DNA of 40,138 bases from SZUA-117 sp964630795. GTDB taxonomy: Bacteria; Pseudomonadota; Gammaproteobacteria; Steroidobacterales; Woeseiaceae. Where the stretch lies: the NCBI GenBank assembly GCA_964630795.1, contig CAZVWF010000015.1:1-40138 (forward strand). Reading direction: 5' to 3'. This document shows, piece after piece, positions 23,228-31,778 of this stretch. Under the pieces are notes generated by a model. The model saw nothing but the letters and a program-made list of their open reading frames with translations, made no database searches and had not been told where the DNA came from. Position numbers and translations under genes: made by a program. Each line of letters starts with the position of its first letter. Position 1 is the stretch's first letter.

Positions 23228-24247
23228 GTGAAAATTTCCGCAAACCAGATACTGTCCAAACTCGACCAACCCCTGTTGCCCTGCTACCTGGTTACCGGCG
23301 ATGAACATTTGCTGGTGCAGGAGATCCTCGATGCCATCAGGGCGGCCGCGCGTGCGCAGGGATTTGGCACACGGGACCTCTTTGTACAGACGACAGGATT
23401 TGACTGGTCGGAGCTGTCAGCGGCTGGTGGCAACATGTCCCTGTTCGCCGAGCGCCAGATCATCGAATTGCGATTGCCCACCGGCAAGCCTGGCGTAAAG
23501 GGCAGTGCGGCAATTGCCGAATTTGCCGCCAATGCGGGCGAAGACATCCTGTTTATCGTAAGTGCGCCGAAACTGGATCGGAATGCGGCAAAGGCGAAGT
23601 GGGCAAGCGCGCTCGATCAGCAGGGTGCGGTTGTCCAGGTGTGGCCAGTCAGCCCCCGCGATTTGCCCGGCTGGATCAATGCGCGAATGAAACAAGCCGG
23701 GTTGCAGCCAGATCGCGATGCCGTTCAACTCATAGCCGATCGCGTCGAAGGCAATCTGCTCGCTGCACAACAGGAAATCGAGAAGCTTCGATTGTTGCAT
23801 GGTGAGGGCAGCATCACGGCAGAGCACGTCGATGCTGCGGTCGCTGACTCGAGTCGATTCGATGTCTACAAGCTGGTCGACGCAGCCGTCGGCGGCAATC
23901 CGTCGCGTGCACTTCGAATATTGAACGGTGTGCGGTCCGAAGGAGTCGAACCGGTCATCGTCATGTGGGCGCTGATCCGGGAATTGAGGACACTGGCGAA
24001 TCTTGCTGACAGCATTCGAAACGGGACGGACCTGAGTTCCGCCATGCGCCAGGCGCGGGTGTGGCAGAACCGTCAAGGCCTGGTGCGTGCCTGCATTGGG
24101 CGTCACCAGTCGGGCGACTTCTACACCTTGCTCAAGCGGAGCCGGGATGCCGATGCGGCAGCCAAAGGGCAGTTGCGTGCTGATCCGTGGCAGCTGGCGA
24201 CCGATATTGTGCTGGATCTTGCGTCGGCAGGCGCGCGGGCAGCGTAA
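23228..24247 (+). CDS. holA: DNA polymerase III subunit delta
   Basis: This 339-residue clamp-loader subunit opens the beta clamp. The N-terminal AAA+-like domain begins MKISANQILSKLDQPLLPCYLVTGDEHLLVQEILDAIR (residues 1-38, key motif YLVTGDE). DLPGWINARM, GNLLAAQQEIEKL and SSRFDVYKLVDAAVGG are conserved delta features, with a C-terminal helical domain after about residue 210. The start is GTG 23228 and the length matches E. coli HolA (343). In many gammaproteobacteria holA directly follows lptE; here about 4.7 kb and seven other genes separate them. nadD begins 14 bases after its stop. Confidence 0.96.
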   Translation: MKISANQILSKLDQPLLPCYLVTGDEHLLVQEILDAIRAAARAQGFGTRDLFVQTTGFDWSELSAAGGNMSLFAERQIIELRLPTGKPGVKGSAAIAEFAANAGEDILFIVSAPKLDRNAAKAKWASALDQQGAVVQVWPVSPRDLPGWINARMKQAGLQPDRDAVQLIADRVEGNLLAAQQEIEKLRLLHGEGSITAEHVDAAVADSSRFDVYKLVDAAVGGNPSRALRILNGVRSEGVEPVIVMWALIRELRTLANLADSIRNGTDLSSAMRQARVWQNRQGLVRACIGRHQSGDFYTLLKRSRDADAAAKGQLRADPWQLATDIVLDLASAGARAA

Positions 24248-24261
24248 CGGAGCGAATCTGA

Positions 24262-24921
24262 ATGAGTCCTATGGGCGTTTTTGGCGGCACGTTTGACCCG
24301 ATTCACTACGGGCATCTGCGCACGGCCTTCGAGATGCTGCAAGCGCTCCGCTTCGGCGAAGTTCGTTTCCTGCCCTGCGGCGATCCGCCGCATCGTGATA
24401 CGCTGCATGCGGACGCTGCACTACGCCTTGAAATGGTCCGCGTGGCCACCGAAGCGCAGCCCGGCTTTGTTGTCGATGATCGTGAGCTGCAGCGGGAAGG
24501 GCCTTCCTATTCCGTTGACACCTTGTCGACGCTGCGATCGGAGTTCCCGTTGCATCCGATCGGCCTCATCATCGGCATGGATGCTTTCCTGAACCTGCCG
24601 AAGTGGTACCGCTGGCGTGAGATCCTCGAACTCGCACACATCGTGGTAGCCCATCGCCCCGGCTGGCGGGCGCCGGACATGGGTCCGCTCGGAGAATTGC
24701 TGGCGGACCGCGGCACCCACCGGATCGAGGATTTGCACCAGGCGAAAGCCGGTCACGTATACATACACGACGTGACACAACTTGAGATTTCGTCGTCCGA
24801 TATTCGGGAGATCGTTGCGATGGGCCGCGATGCCCGCTTCCTGCTACCGGACCCTGTCCGTGACGTTATCGACAGGAGTGGTTGCTACGCGCAGTCGCAG
24901 AACGACGAAACCGGAGACTGA
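24262..24921 (+). CDS. nadD: nicotinate-nucleotide adenylyltransferase
   Basis: This 219-residue enzyme joins ATP and nicotinate mononucleotide to form deamido-NAD. The nucleotidyltransferase motif GGTFDPIHYGHLR carries the conserved T/HxGH site. FLPCGDPPHRD, SVDTL, IIGMDAFLNLPKWYRW and the C-terminal SSSDIR are also present. ATG 24262 has GGAG nine bases upstream; ATG 24271 (MGVFGG) is the alternative. It follows holA by 14 bases and precedes rsfS by 26, in the conserved holA-nadD-rsfS-rlmH order. Confidence 0.97.
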   Translation: MSPMGVFGGTFDPIHYGHLRTAFEMLQALRFGEVRFLPCGDPPHRDTLHADAALRLEMVRVATEAQPGFVVDDRELQREGPSYSVDTLSTLRSEFPLHPIGLIIGMDAFLNLPKWYRWREILELAHIVVAHRPGWRAPDMGPLGELLADRGTHRIEDLHQAKAGHVYIHDVTQLEISSSDIREIVAMGRDARFLLPDPVRDVIDRSGCYAQSQNDETGD

Positions 24922-24947
24922 ATTCTGAAATTTAAGTGGACTTTTGA

Positions 24948-25301
24948 ATGAATAGCGATCGTTTAAGTGAACTGGCGGTAGAGGCCCTGGAGGAGGTCAA
25001 GGGCAAAGACATCGTCAAGCTGGACGTCAGTGAGCTGACCACCGTGACCGACTACATGGTGGTCGCCAGCGGCACATCCAACCGACATGTCAAAGCGCTG
25101 GCCGATGCCGTCGCTGAAAAGGCGAAGGCAGCCGACCATCGTCCTGCCGGTATTGAAGGCGAGGAGGGCAGCGAGTGGGTCCTCCTTGATCTTGGTGACA
25201 CGCTGGTACACGTCATGCTCCCGCGCGTACGGGAGTTCTACAATCTCGAAAAACTCTGGTCACTATCTCCGACGACAGATCGTACGGCGACCGACGGGTG
25301 A
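24948..25301 (+). CDS. rsfS: ribosome silencing factor RsfS
   Basis: This 117-residue RsfS (also called RsfA or YbeB) binds ribosomal protein uL14 and blocks subunit joining during starvation. Family features are DIVKLDVSELTTVTDYMVVASGTSNRHV (a span from about residue 21, key motif DYMVVASGTS), GIEGEEGSEWVLLDLGD and VHVMLPRVREFYNLEKLW. The last motif ends the core, with a short polar tail after it. It lies 26 bases after nadD, and rlmH begins three bases after its stop. Confidence 0.97.
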   Translation: MNSDRLSELAVEALEEVKGKDIVKLDVSELTTVTDYMVVASGTSNRHVKALADAVAEKAKAADHRPAGIEGEEGSEWVLLDLGDTLVHVMLPRVREFYNLEKLWSLSPTTDRTATDG

Positions 25302-25304
25302 TGC

Positions 25305-25775
25305 GTGCACATCCGTTTGCTTGCCGTCGGTGATCGACAGCCGTCCTGGGTCGACACTGCTTTTGCCGAATACACGGCGCGCTTGCCGCGCCCATGGCAA
25401 TTTCGTCTCGAAACAATCTCGGTTGCCGACCGGCGGAAGGCCGCAACCGCGGCGCGTGCAAAGTCAGCGGAAGCGGACAAACTGCTCGCCAAACTGAAGC
25501 CGGCCGAACAGGTTATCCTGCTGGATGAAACCGGCCGGCAGTTTACGAGCCGTGAACTGTCGAAACGCGTTGACGACTGGCAGGCAGCAGGCGCCGACAT
25601 CGCATTCATCATTGGTGGGCCGGATGGCGTGTCCGAGAAGGTTTTCAGGCGCTCGAATCTGACCTGGTCGTTGTCGTCGCTGACACTGCCTCACGGGCTG
25701 GCGCGTGTGCTGTTCGCAGAACAACTCTACCGGGCCTGGTCTCTGACGACCGGCCATCCGTATCACCGGGATTGA
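25305..25775 (+). CDS. rlmH: 23S rRNA pseudouridine-1915 N3-methyltransferase
   Basis: This 156-residue SPOUT methyltransferase methylates pseudouridine 1915 in helix 69 of 23S rRNA. It begins MHIRLLAVGDRQPSWVD. The SAM-binding trefoil knot is shown by ILLDETGRQFTSREL, FIIGGPDGVSEKV and the C-terminal LPHGLARVLFAEQLYRAW with TGHPYHRD. The start is GTG 25305, three bases after rsfS. Its stop is five bases before the chosen maf start. Length and C-terminus agree with E. coli RlmH (155). Confidence 0.97.
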   Translation: MHIRLLAVGDRQPSWVDTAFAEYTARLPRPWQFRLETISVADRRKAATAARAKSAEADKLLAKLKPAEQVILLDETGRQFTSRELSKRVDDWQAAGADIAFIIGGPDGVSEKVFRRSNLTWSLSSLTLPHGLARVLFAEQLYRAWSLTTGHPYHRD

Positions 25776-25780
25776 CTGCC

Positions 25781-26386
25781 ATGACGACTGCATCACCGAG
25801 TTTTCACCTGGCCTCCGCCTCACCGCGGCGACGCGAAATCCTCGCGGGGCTCGGACTGCGTTTTTCCTTTGCCGGCGTTGATCTTGACGAGTCACGGCAA
25901 GACCATGAGTCTGTCGAGGAAATGGTCGTGAGACTTGCTCGTGATAAAGCGACGGCCGGATATAGCCCGAACAATGCGCAATTGCCGGTTCTGGGCGCTG
26001 ACACGGTCGTCGTTCTCGGGGACCGTGTCTTTGGCAAGCCCTCGGGAGAGCCGGATGCGCTGGACATGCTGGCGGCCCTCTCCGGTCGCAGGCACCGGGT
26101 GCTGACAGCAGTTGCGCTGCGTCAGCGCGACCGGACAGACGTCTCGCTATCTGACACAGCGGTCCGATTTCGCGACATCAGCCCGGACGAGGCGCGGCAC
26201 TATTGGCAAAGTGGGGAACCCGCCGATAAGGCAGGGAGTTACGCGATACAGGGATTGGGCGGTACATTCGTTGCGTCGATTTCCGGCAGTTACTCCGGAG
26301 TCGTCGGCCTGCCGGTTTTCGAAACCGTGCAACTTCTCGATAATGCGGGCATCAGGGTTTTGACCGCACTGGAAAAGCATGACTGA
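25781..26386 (+). CDS. maf: Maf-family nucleotide pyrophosphatase
   Basis: This 201-residue Maf/Ham1-fold enzyme hydrolyses nucleoside triphosphates, probably dTTP/UTP, to monophosphates and so removes non-canonical nucleotides. Diagnostic motifs are LASASPRRREILAGLG at the N-terminus, VLGADTVVVLGDRVFGKP in the middle, and DKAGSYAIQGLGG with the catalytic aspartate. The YhdE-type subclass is the likely one, but subclass assignment by eye is tentative. I chose ATG 25781; TTG 25772 is in frame but overlaps rlmH. Its last eight bases overlap rng. The maf-rng-yhdP order is conserved in gammaproteobacteria. Confidence 0.95.
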   Translation: MTTASPSFHLASASPRRREILAGLGLRFSFAGVDLDESRQDHESVEEMVVRLARDKATAGYSPNNAQLPVLGADTVVVLGDRVFGKPSGEPDALDMLAALSGRRHRVLTAVALRQRDRTDVSLSDTAVRFRDISPDEARHYWQSGEPADKAGSYAIQGLGGTFVASISGSYSGVVGLPVFETVQLLDNAGIRVLTALEKHD

Positions 26387-27872
26387 AGAATCGCCAATAG
26401 AAGAGATTCTGATCAACGTGACGCCGCGAGAGGTTCGCGCTGCGTTGCTCGAAAACGGCATTCTCCAGGAGGTGAGGATCGAGCGTGCCGCGCGCCGCGG
26501 GCTCATCAGCAATATCTATAAAGGCAAGGTGTCGCGAGTCTTGCCGGGCATGCAAGCTGCTTTTATCGACATCGGGCTGGAACGCACGGCCTTCCTGCAC
26601 GCATCCGGTATCAGTCGAGGGGGCGCGTCGGACAGCGGCAATGGCGAGCAGGAACTGCCCGATATACGCGAACTTGTGCGTGAGGGTCAGGATGTCCTGG
26701 TGCAGGTTGTCAAAGACCCACTCGGTACCAAGGGAGCGAGACTGACGACGTTCGTCTCGTTGCCGTCGAGATTCCTCGTTTTGCTGCCGATGGGTTCCGG
26801 CGTCGGCATTTCCGCACGTATCGAGGAAGAAACCGAACGCGAACGACTGCGCACAGAGGTCGAGCTGATCCTGGATGATGGCGACCTGCCGGGCGGCGTC
26901 ATCGTGCGAACCGCCGCAGAAGGCGTCAGCCGCGATGCCTTGCGTGCGGATCTGGCGTTTTTGCAGAAACTCTGGGCGGCCATTCAGGAAACAGCAAGGT
27001 CAGCTGCGGTAAAAACACTGGTTCATGAGGACTTGCCGTTGCCGATTCGCGTTCTTCGCGACATGGTCACCGGCGACGTCGAACGGATCCTCGTCGATTC
27101 CGAGGACGATTACTGCAAAATGTGCGCATTTACCGAGAGTTTTCTGCCCGGGCTGACGCCAATCATCGCGCACTACAAGCGCCGCAGGCCGATATTCGAC
27201 CTGCACGGCACCGAGGACGAGATAAAAAAGGCCCTCGAGCGGAGTATTTCTTTAAAATCAGGTGGATATGTCATCATCGATCAAACGGAGGCGATGACGA
27301 CGGTCGATGTCAATACCGGCGGCTACGTGGGCCACCGAAACCTCGAGGAGACGATATACCGAACCAACCTTGAAGCTGCGGTAACGATTGCCCGTCAACT
27401 GCGTCTAAGGAACCTGGGCGGCATTATCATTATCGACTTTATCGATNNNNNNNNNNAGGAGCCCGAGCATCGTGATCGCGTGATCGAGGCCCTGGAACAG
27501 GCGATGTCCAGGGATCACGCCCGCCACCAGCTGACTCCGGTTTCACCGCTCGGCCTGGTTGAAATGACCCGGAAGCGCACGCGCGAGAGTCTCCAGCACG
27601 TCCTGTGCGAGGACTGCGACCACTGCGACGCGCGCGGTTTCACAATGACTGCGGAAACGGTTTGTTTCGAGATCTTTCGCGAGATCATCCGCCAGCACCG
27701 GCAGTTCCAGTTTGACGGCGTTCTGGTGCTGGCGCACCAGGATGTAATCGACCTTCTACTGGACGAAGAAGCAGGCGGTCTGGTCGAAATCGAGGAGCAA
27801 ATCGCCAAGTCGATTCGGTTGCAACCGGAGTCGCTGTACCTGAAGGACCAATTTGACGTGGTTTTGATCTGA
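26379..27872 (+). CDS. rng: ribonuclease G (interrupted by a 10-N gap)
   Basis: This is an RNase E/G-family endoribonuclease of about 497 residues that matures the 5' end of 16S rRNA and decays mRNAs. An S1 domain occupies about residues 38-120 (NIYKGKVSRVLPGMQAAFID). The DNase I-like catalytic site has D310 in TTVDVNTGG and D353 in IIIDFID, 43 residues apart as in RNase E. A zinc-link CxxC (C413, C416) follows in CEDCDHCDARG, with Asp-His where many homologues have Pro-x. There is no long C-terminal scaffold, so it is RNase G rather than RNase E. The 10 Ns (27447-27456) fall just after FID and keep the frame, but leave the segment two codons longer than homologues. It overlaps maf by eight bases. 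Confidence 0.95.
   Translation: MTEESPIEEILINVTPREVRAALLENGILQEVRIERAARRGLISNIYKGKVSRVLPGMQAAFIDIGLERTAFLHASGISRGGASDSGNGEQELPDIRELVREGQDVLVQVVKDPLGTKGARLTTFVSLPSRFLVLLPMGSGVGISARIEEETERERLRTEVELILDDGDLPGGVIVRTAAEGVSRDALRADLAFLQKLWAAIQETARSAAVKTLVHEDLPLPIRVLRDMVTGDVERILVDSEDDYCKMCAFTESFLPGLTPIIAHYKRRRPIFDLHGTEDEIKKALERSISLKSGGYVIIDQTEAMTTVDVNTGGYVGHRNLEETIYRTNLEAAVTIARQLRLRNLGGIIIIDFIDXXXXEPEHRDRVIEALEQAMSRDHARHQLTPVSPLGLVEMTRKRTRESLQHVLCEDCDHCDARGFTMTAETVCFEIFREIIRQHRQFQFDGVLVLAHQDVIDLLLDEEAGGLVEIEEQIAKSIRLQPESLYLKDQFDVVLI
27447..27456. other. assembly gap of 10 N inside rng
   Basis: Ten undefined bases follow codon 356 of rng. The flanking sequence resumes in frame as (N)AG GAG CCC GAG. 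Ten is a common placeholder length, so the true distance may differ. Confidence 0.97.
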
Positions 27873-27877
27873 CACTG

Positions 27878-30800
27878 ATGAAGTATTGGCTGAAAAAACT
27901 GATCCGCGGAACCGCCTATTCAGGTGCGGCCCTCGTGATCGTGCTGGCGATCGCCGTCGGCGTTTTTCGACTGATGTTGCCCCGTCTCCCGGCGTACCAG
28001 GAAGAGATCAAGAGCTGGGCCAGCTCGGCTATCGGCATGAATGTCGAGTTTGCCGGTATGAATGCCCGCTGGCGCCTGAGTGGACCGGAACTCAGCTTCT
28101 ACGGTGCCGGCCTGGTCCACGATGAAACGGGCGCCAGTCTGCTGCGTGCCGAGGAGGTCAGTATTGGTGTAGGGCTTTGGCGGCTGGTTTTCGATCGGGA
28201 GCTCATCGTCGACCGGGTGACGATTCGGGATACGGCGATCGACCTCCGCCAGGATGCTGAGGGTCGATGGATTCTGCAAGGTATTGCGATCGACGAGATC
28301 CTGGATGAACGGGATCTGCCCTCGGAAGCAGGCGGTGACATCGAGCTCGTTGGCCAGAATATTCGCGTGGCTTACGAGCATCCGGCCTCCGGACAACTCG
28401 TGCCTTTGCAGGTGGAATCCATCGTGGTCGGACGTTCCTCTGCCGAGATTGGGGTTGAAGCGGTTATCGAGCTGACCGACGAGTTTGGTGACCGACTGGA
28501 AATCTCGGCGAACCGTCGCCTGGAGACTGTCGCCAATCGCTGGCGGGTCTACGTTGAAGCGGATTCGCTGAACCTTGCCGGCTGGTCGCGACTGCAGCAG
28601 TTCGCGCTGCCGGAAATCAATTCGGGTGCTGCCGATTTCATGCTGTGGTTTGATCTTGTGGACGGACAGGTCGACAGCGCGAATGCGGACGTCGTGATTT
28701 CGAATCTGCAGGCCGAAGGGCAGTCAGATGACCTGCCGCTCGGATTACTCGGGAGTTTCGAATACTCGGCCGAACCGGGTGGCTGGCTTCTGGGTGCGAA
28801 CCAGTTACGGCTCGATACGGTTCAGGGGGACTGGCCTTCGACAACGATGCAGGTTCGGGCCGAGGTCGGTGAAGCGGGTGCGATTGAAAACCTGCGTGGC
28901 AGCACCTCGTACCTTGATCTTGACGACCTGGCCTACCTGGATGCCTGGTTGCCGGAGCAAGAACGCCTGCAGCTAGCCGATTTCCAGCCGAGCGGCATCC
29001 TGCGCGAGGTCGAGTTCGATGTGCGGGGAATTGACGCAGACCTGCCTGAATTCGACGTGTCGGCGGACCTGGAACAGGCGGGTTTCGCCGCGCGGGGTAC
29101 TCGCCCGGGTGTGCGCGATTTTTCCGGCCGTGTGCGTGCGGACAATGATGGCGGGCGGCTAGAGCTCGAGTCGGCAAACCTGTCTATTGACCTCGGCGAC
29201 CAGCTGCCGGAACCGCTGATGCTTGACGATGCCACGGGCACAATTATCTGGCGGCGAAATCCGGACGGGATGATCGTTCTCTCTGACAGCGTGCGGATTC
29301 GAAATGCCGATTTCGACAGCCAGATGAGTCTTCAGGTCTCGTTACCCTCCGGGAAGCGGTCACCTGTCGTCGATTTTGAAAGTACCTGGTCGGTGTTCGA
29401 CGTCAGCGCAGTGCGTCGCTACCTCCCGGTCAACCTGATGGCACCAAAGCTGCGCCAGTGGGTCACTGATTCCCTGGTGTCCGGCTATGTCCGTCGCGGG
29501 ACCACCCGAATCAATGGCGCAGTCGCCGATTTTCCGTTCGATAACGGCGCGGGTGTGTTCCGAATCGAAGCGCAACTTGAGAACACCGTGCTCAAATATG
29601 CTGCAGACTGGCCGGCGCCCATGTTCAGGTACCTCGATGTCGTCGTTGACAGCACGCGCCTTTACTCCGAGCAGAATACTGCGGATACGCTTGGTATCAA
29701 CGTCGTAGACGCACGGATCGAAATCGCGGACCTTCGTGATCCTGTGCTCACTATCGATACTTTTGCGACCGGCTCCATGCAAGCCATCAAGAATTTTGTC
29801 GAACAAAGTCCGATCAGCCGCGTTTTCGGTGGCCAGCTGGACCAGGTCAGCGTTGCCGGCGACTCGTCTTTCGATCTGTCGATCGTCCTGCCGATCAGTA
29901 ATCCGCCTGCCTACGATTTCACGACGCGAATTCGTGCGAGTGATGGCACGGTCGAGGTTGCTGGTTTTCCCGCGCCGATCACAGCGCTGAACGGGACGGT
30001 GAACGTATCCCGCGACAGTCTTTCATCCGAGTCACTGTTTGCCGAGTTTCTGGGTAGCGCTGTCGACTTCTCGCTGTCGCGCCTGCCGGAAACGGACGGG
30101 TCCCACAGCGTCGTTCTTACCGGCACCGGGAGTACCACGGCCGATGCACTGCAGGCAGAGCTGGGTGTTCCCTTCGATGGTGTCATCAGTGGCGATACCG
30201 AATACGAAGCCGTCCTGCGATTTCCGAATATGCGATCGTCAGCGCCAGGGCCCTTGCAGATTTTTGTCAGTTCGGACCTGTTCGGATTCCAGGCTGACCT
30301 GCCCGCACCGCTCGACAAGTCGGATGACGAAGCCTTACCGATGACGGCGACAATAGAATTTCCCGAGCGGGACGTTATCACGACCACCGGCAGCCTTTCA
30401 GACGAGGTCAACTGGACCGGGCGATTCATGAATACGCCTGAGGGTTGGAACTTTGACCGCGGCGTCATCGCTGTCGGAGAATACCCGCGGCAGGCTGACG
30501 TTCGCGGGTTGCACATTCACGGACAGCTGAATGAGCTGAATTTGCACGAATGGCTCGCACAAGGTTGGCGCGGCAATCAGGACTCCGGCCTGGGCGAGCG
30601 CATTCGACGGATAGATGTGGCTGCCGACAGTCTCTATGCCATTGGCCAGAAATTCACGGACCAGCGTATTGTCGTCAACCGCAGTGCACAGGACTGGGTC
30701 ATTCAGTTGGCCGGTCCCGAGGCTGAAGGTTCTATCGTCGTGCCTTACGAATTCACGGCGGGTCGGCCGATGACGTTCGAGATGGACAGGCTGATCATGT

Positions 30801-31714
30801 CTGGCGACGACGGGTTTGAAGGCGATCGATCGGCAGCGCCCATCGACCCGCGCGGCTTGCCGTCGATCTCGGTGCGTGCGGCGGACTTCTCGCTTGGCGA
30901 GCGACACTTCGGATCCCTGGCTGTCGATTTCGATCATACAGCCCGTGGCCTTGAGGCAGAGAACCTGGCAACCCGTCACGATTCATTCACGGTCGAGGGA
31001 ACGGCCGGCTGGATCGTCGACCCCTATGAAGCGTCCGGCCAGCGCACCTTCATTAATGCCTCGCTCAAAAGTACCAATGTGCAGGCGACGTTCAATGAAC
31101 TCGCCTACGATCCGGGTGTGAGCAGTGACGGGATGGAGATCAATCTGGATCTCGACTGGCCCGGGGCTCCTCGCCAGGACTTCATGAATGTTTTGAATGG
31201 CTCGGTCAATGTCCAGTTGACGGCCGGTATGGTCGCGGAAGTCGATCCGGGTGCGGGCAGGGTATTCGGGCTGATGAGCTTCACCGCATTGCCGCGTCGG
31301 TTGTCACTCGACTTCAGCGACGTGTTCCAGTCCGGCTTCGGGTTTGATGCGATCACGGGCGACTTTCGCCTCGTCAACGGCGATGCGTATACCTGCAATT
31401 TTACGTTGACCGGGCCCGCCGCGGACGTCGGTATCGTGGGTCGTGCCGGGCTGGTGAGCCGTGACTACGAACAGGTCGCCATCGTAAGTGCGAACGTGGG
31501 CAGCACCTTGCCGGTTGCCGGCTTTTTCCTCGGTGGACCACAGGTGGCCGCCGCACTCCTCGTTTTCTCCCAGGTTTTCAAAAAGCCGCTAAAAGACATG
31601 GGCCAGGTTTTCTACTCCGTCATCGGGTCCTGGGACGATCCTGGCATCGACGCCTCCGATTCCCAACGCTTTGCGGCAGTCAGCAGCCTGGCAGGCTGTA
31701 TCAGCGAAGAATAA
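27878..31714 (+). CDS. yhdP: YhdP-family AsmA-like envelope protein
   Basis: This is a very large protein (1278 residues; E. coli YhdP has 1266) with an N-terminal transmembrane helix at about residues 13-33 and a long beta-rich periplasmic body. The N-terminal DUF3971 part (AGMNARWRLSGPELSFYGAGL) and the C-terminal AsmA-like part (GSVNVQLTAGMVAEVDPGAGRVFGLMSF) match the TIGR02099 family. YhdP, TamB and YdbH are thought to bridge the inner and outer membranes and carry phospholipids to the outer membrane. The protein is acidic and has no internal break. It starts six bases after rng, in a tight operon, and precedes tldD by 64 bases. The nitrilase gene often found between yhdP and tldD is absent. 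Confidence 0.95.
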   Translation: MKYWLKKLIRGTAYSGAALVIVLAIAVGVFRLMLPRLPAYQEEIKSWASSAIGMNVEFAGMNARWRLSGPELSFYGAGLVHDETGASLLRAEEVSIGVGLWRLVFDRELIVDRVTIRDTAIDLRQDAEGRWILQGIAIDEILDERDLPSEAGGDIELVGQNIRVAYEHPASGQLVPLQVESIVVGRSSAEIGVEAVIELTDEFGDRLEISANRRLETVANRWRVYVEADSLNLAGWSRLQQFALPEINSGAADFMLWFDLVDGQVDSANADVVISNLQAEGQSDDLPLGLLGSFEYSAEPGGWLLGANQLRLDTVQGDWPSTTMQVRAEVGEAGAIENLRGSTSYLDLDDLAYLDAWLPEQERLQLADFQPSGILREVEFDVRGIDADLPEFDVSADLEQAGFAARGTRPGVRDFSGRVRADNDGGRLELESANLSIDLGDQLPEPLMLDDATGTIIWRRNPDGMIVLSDSVRIRNADFDSQMSLQVSLPSGKRSPVVDFESTWSVFDVSAVRRYLPVNLMAPKLRQWVTDSLVSGYVRRGTTRINGAVADFPFDNGAGVFRIEAQLENTVLKYAADWPAPMFRYLDVVVDSTRLYSEQNTADTLGINVVDARIEIADLRDPVLTIDTFATGSMQAIKNFVEQSPISRVFGGQLDQVSVAGDSSFDLSIVLPISNPPAYDFTTRIRASDGTVEVAGFPAPITALNGTVNVSRDSLSSESLFAEFLGSAVDFSLSRLPETDGSHSVVLTGTGSTTADALQAELGVPFDGVISGDTEYEAVLRFPNMRSSAPGPLQIFVSSDLFGFQADLPAPLDKSDDEALPMTATIEFPERDVITTTGSLSDEVNWTGRFMNTPEGWNFDRGVIAVGEYPRQADVRGLHIHGQLNELNLHEWLAQGWRGNQDSGLGERIRRIDVAADSLYAIGQKFTDQRIVVNRSAQDWVIQLAGPEAEGSIVVPYEFTAGRPMTFEMDRLIMSGDDGFEGDRSAAPIDPRGLPSISVRAADFSLGERHFGSLAVDFDHTARGLEAENLATRHDSFTVEGTAGWIVDPYEASGQRTFINASLKSTNVQATFNELAYDPGVSSDGMEINLDLDWPGAPRQDFMNVLNGSVNVQLTAGMVAEVDPGAGRVFGLMSFTALPRRLSLDFSDVFQSGFGFDAITGDFRLVNGDAYTCNFTLTGPAADVGIVGRAGLVSRDYEQVAIVSANVGSTLPVAGFFLGGPQVAAALLVFSQVFKKPLKDMGQVFYSVIGSWDDPGIDASDSQRFAAVSSLAGCISEE

Positions 31715-31778
31715 ATCGCTTGCCTAACGGCGCAATTGCGGGAATCATCGTTTGCTTCCTTCGTAACGGCCAAATGTA

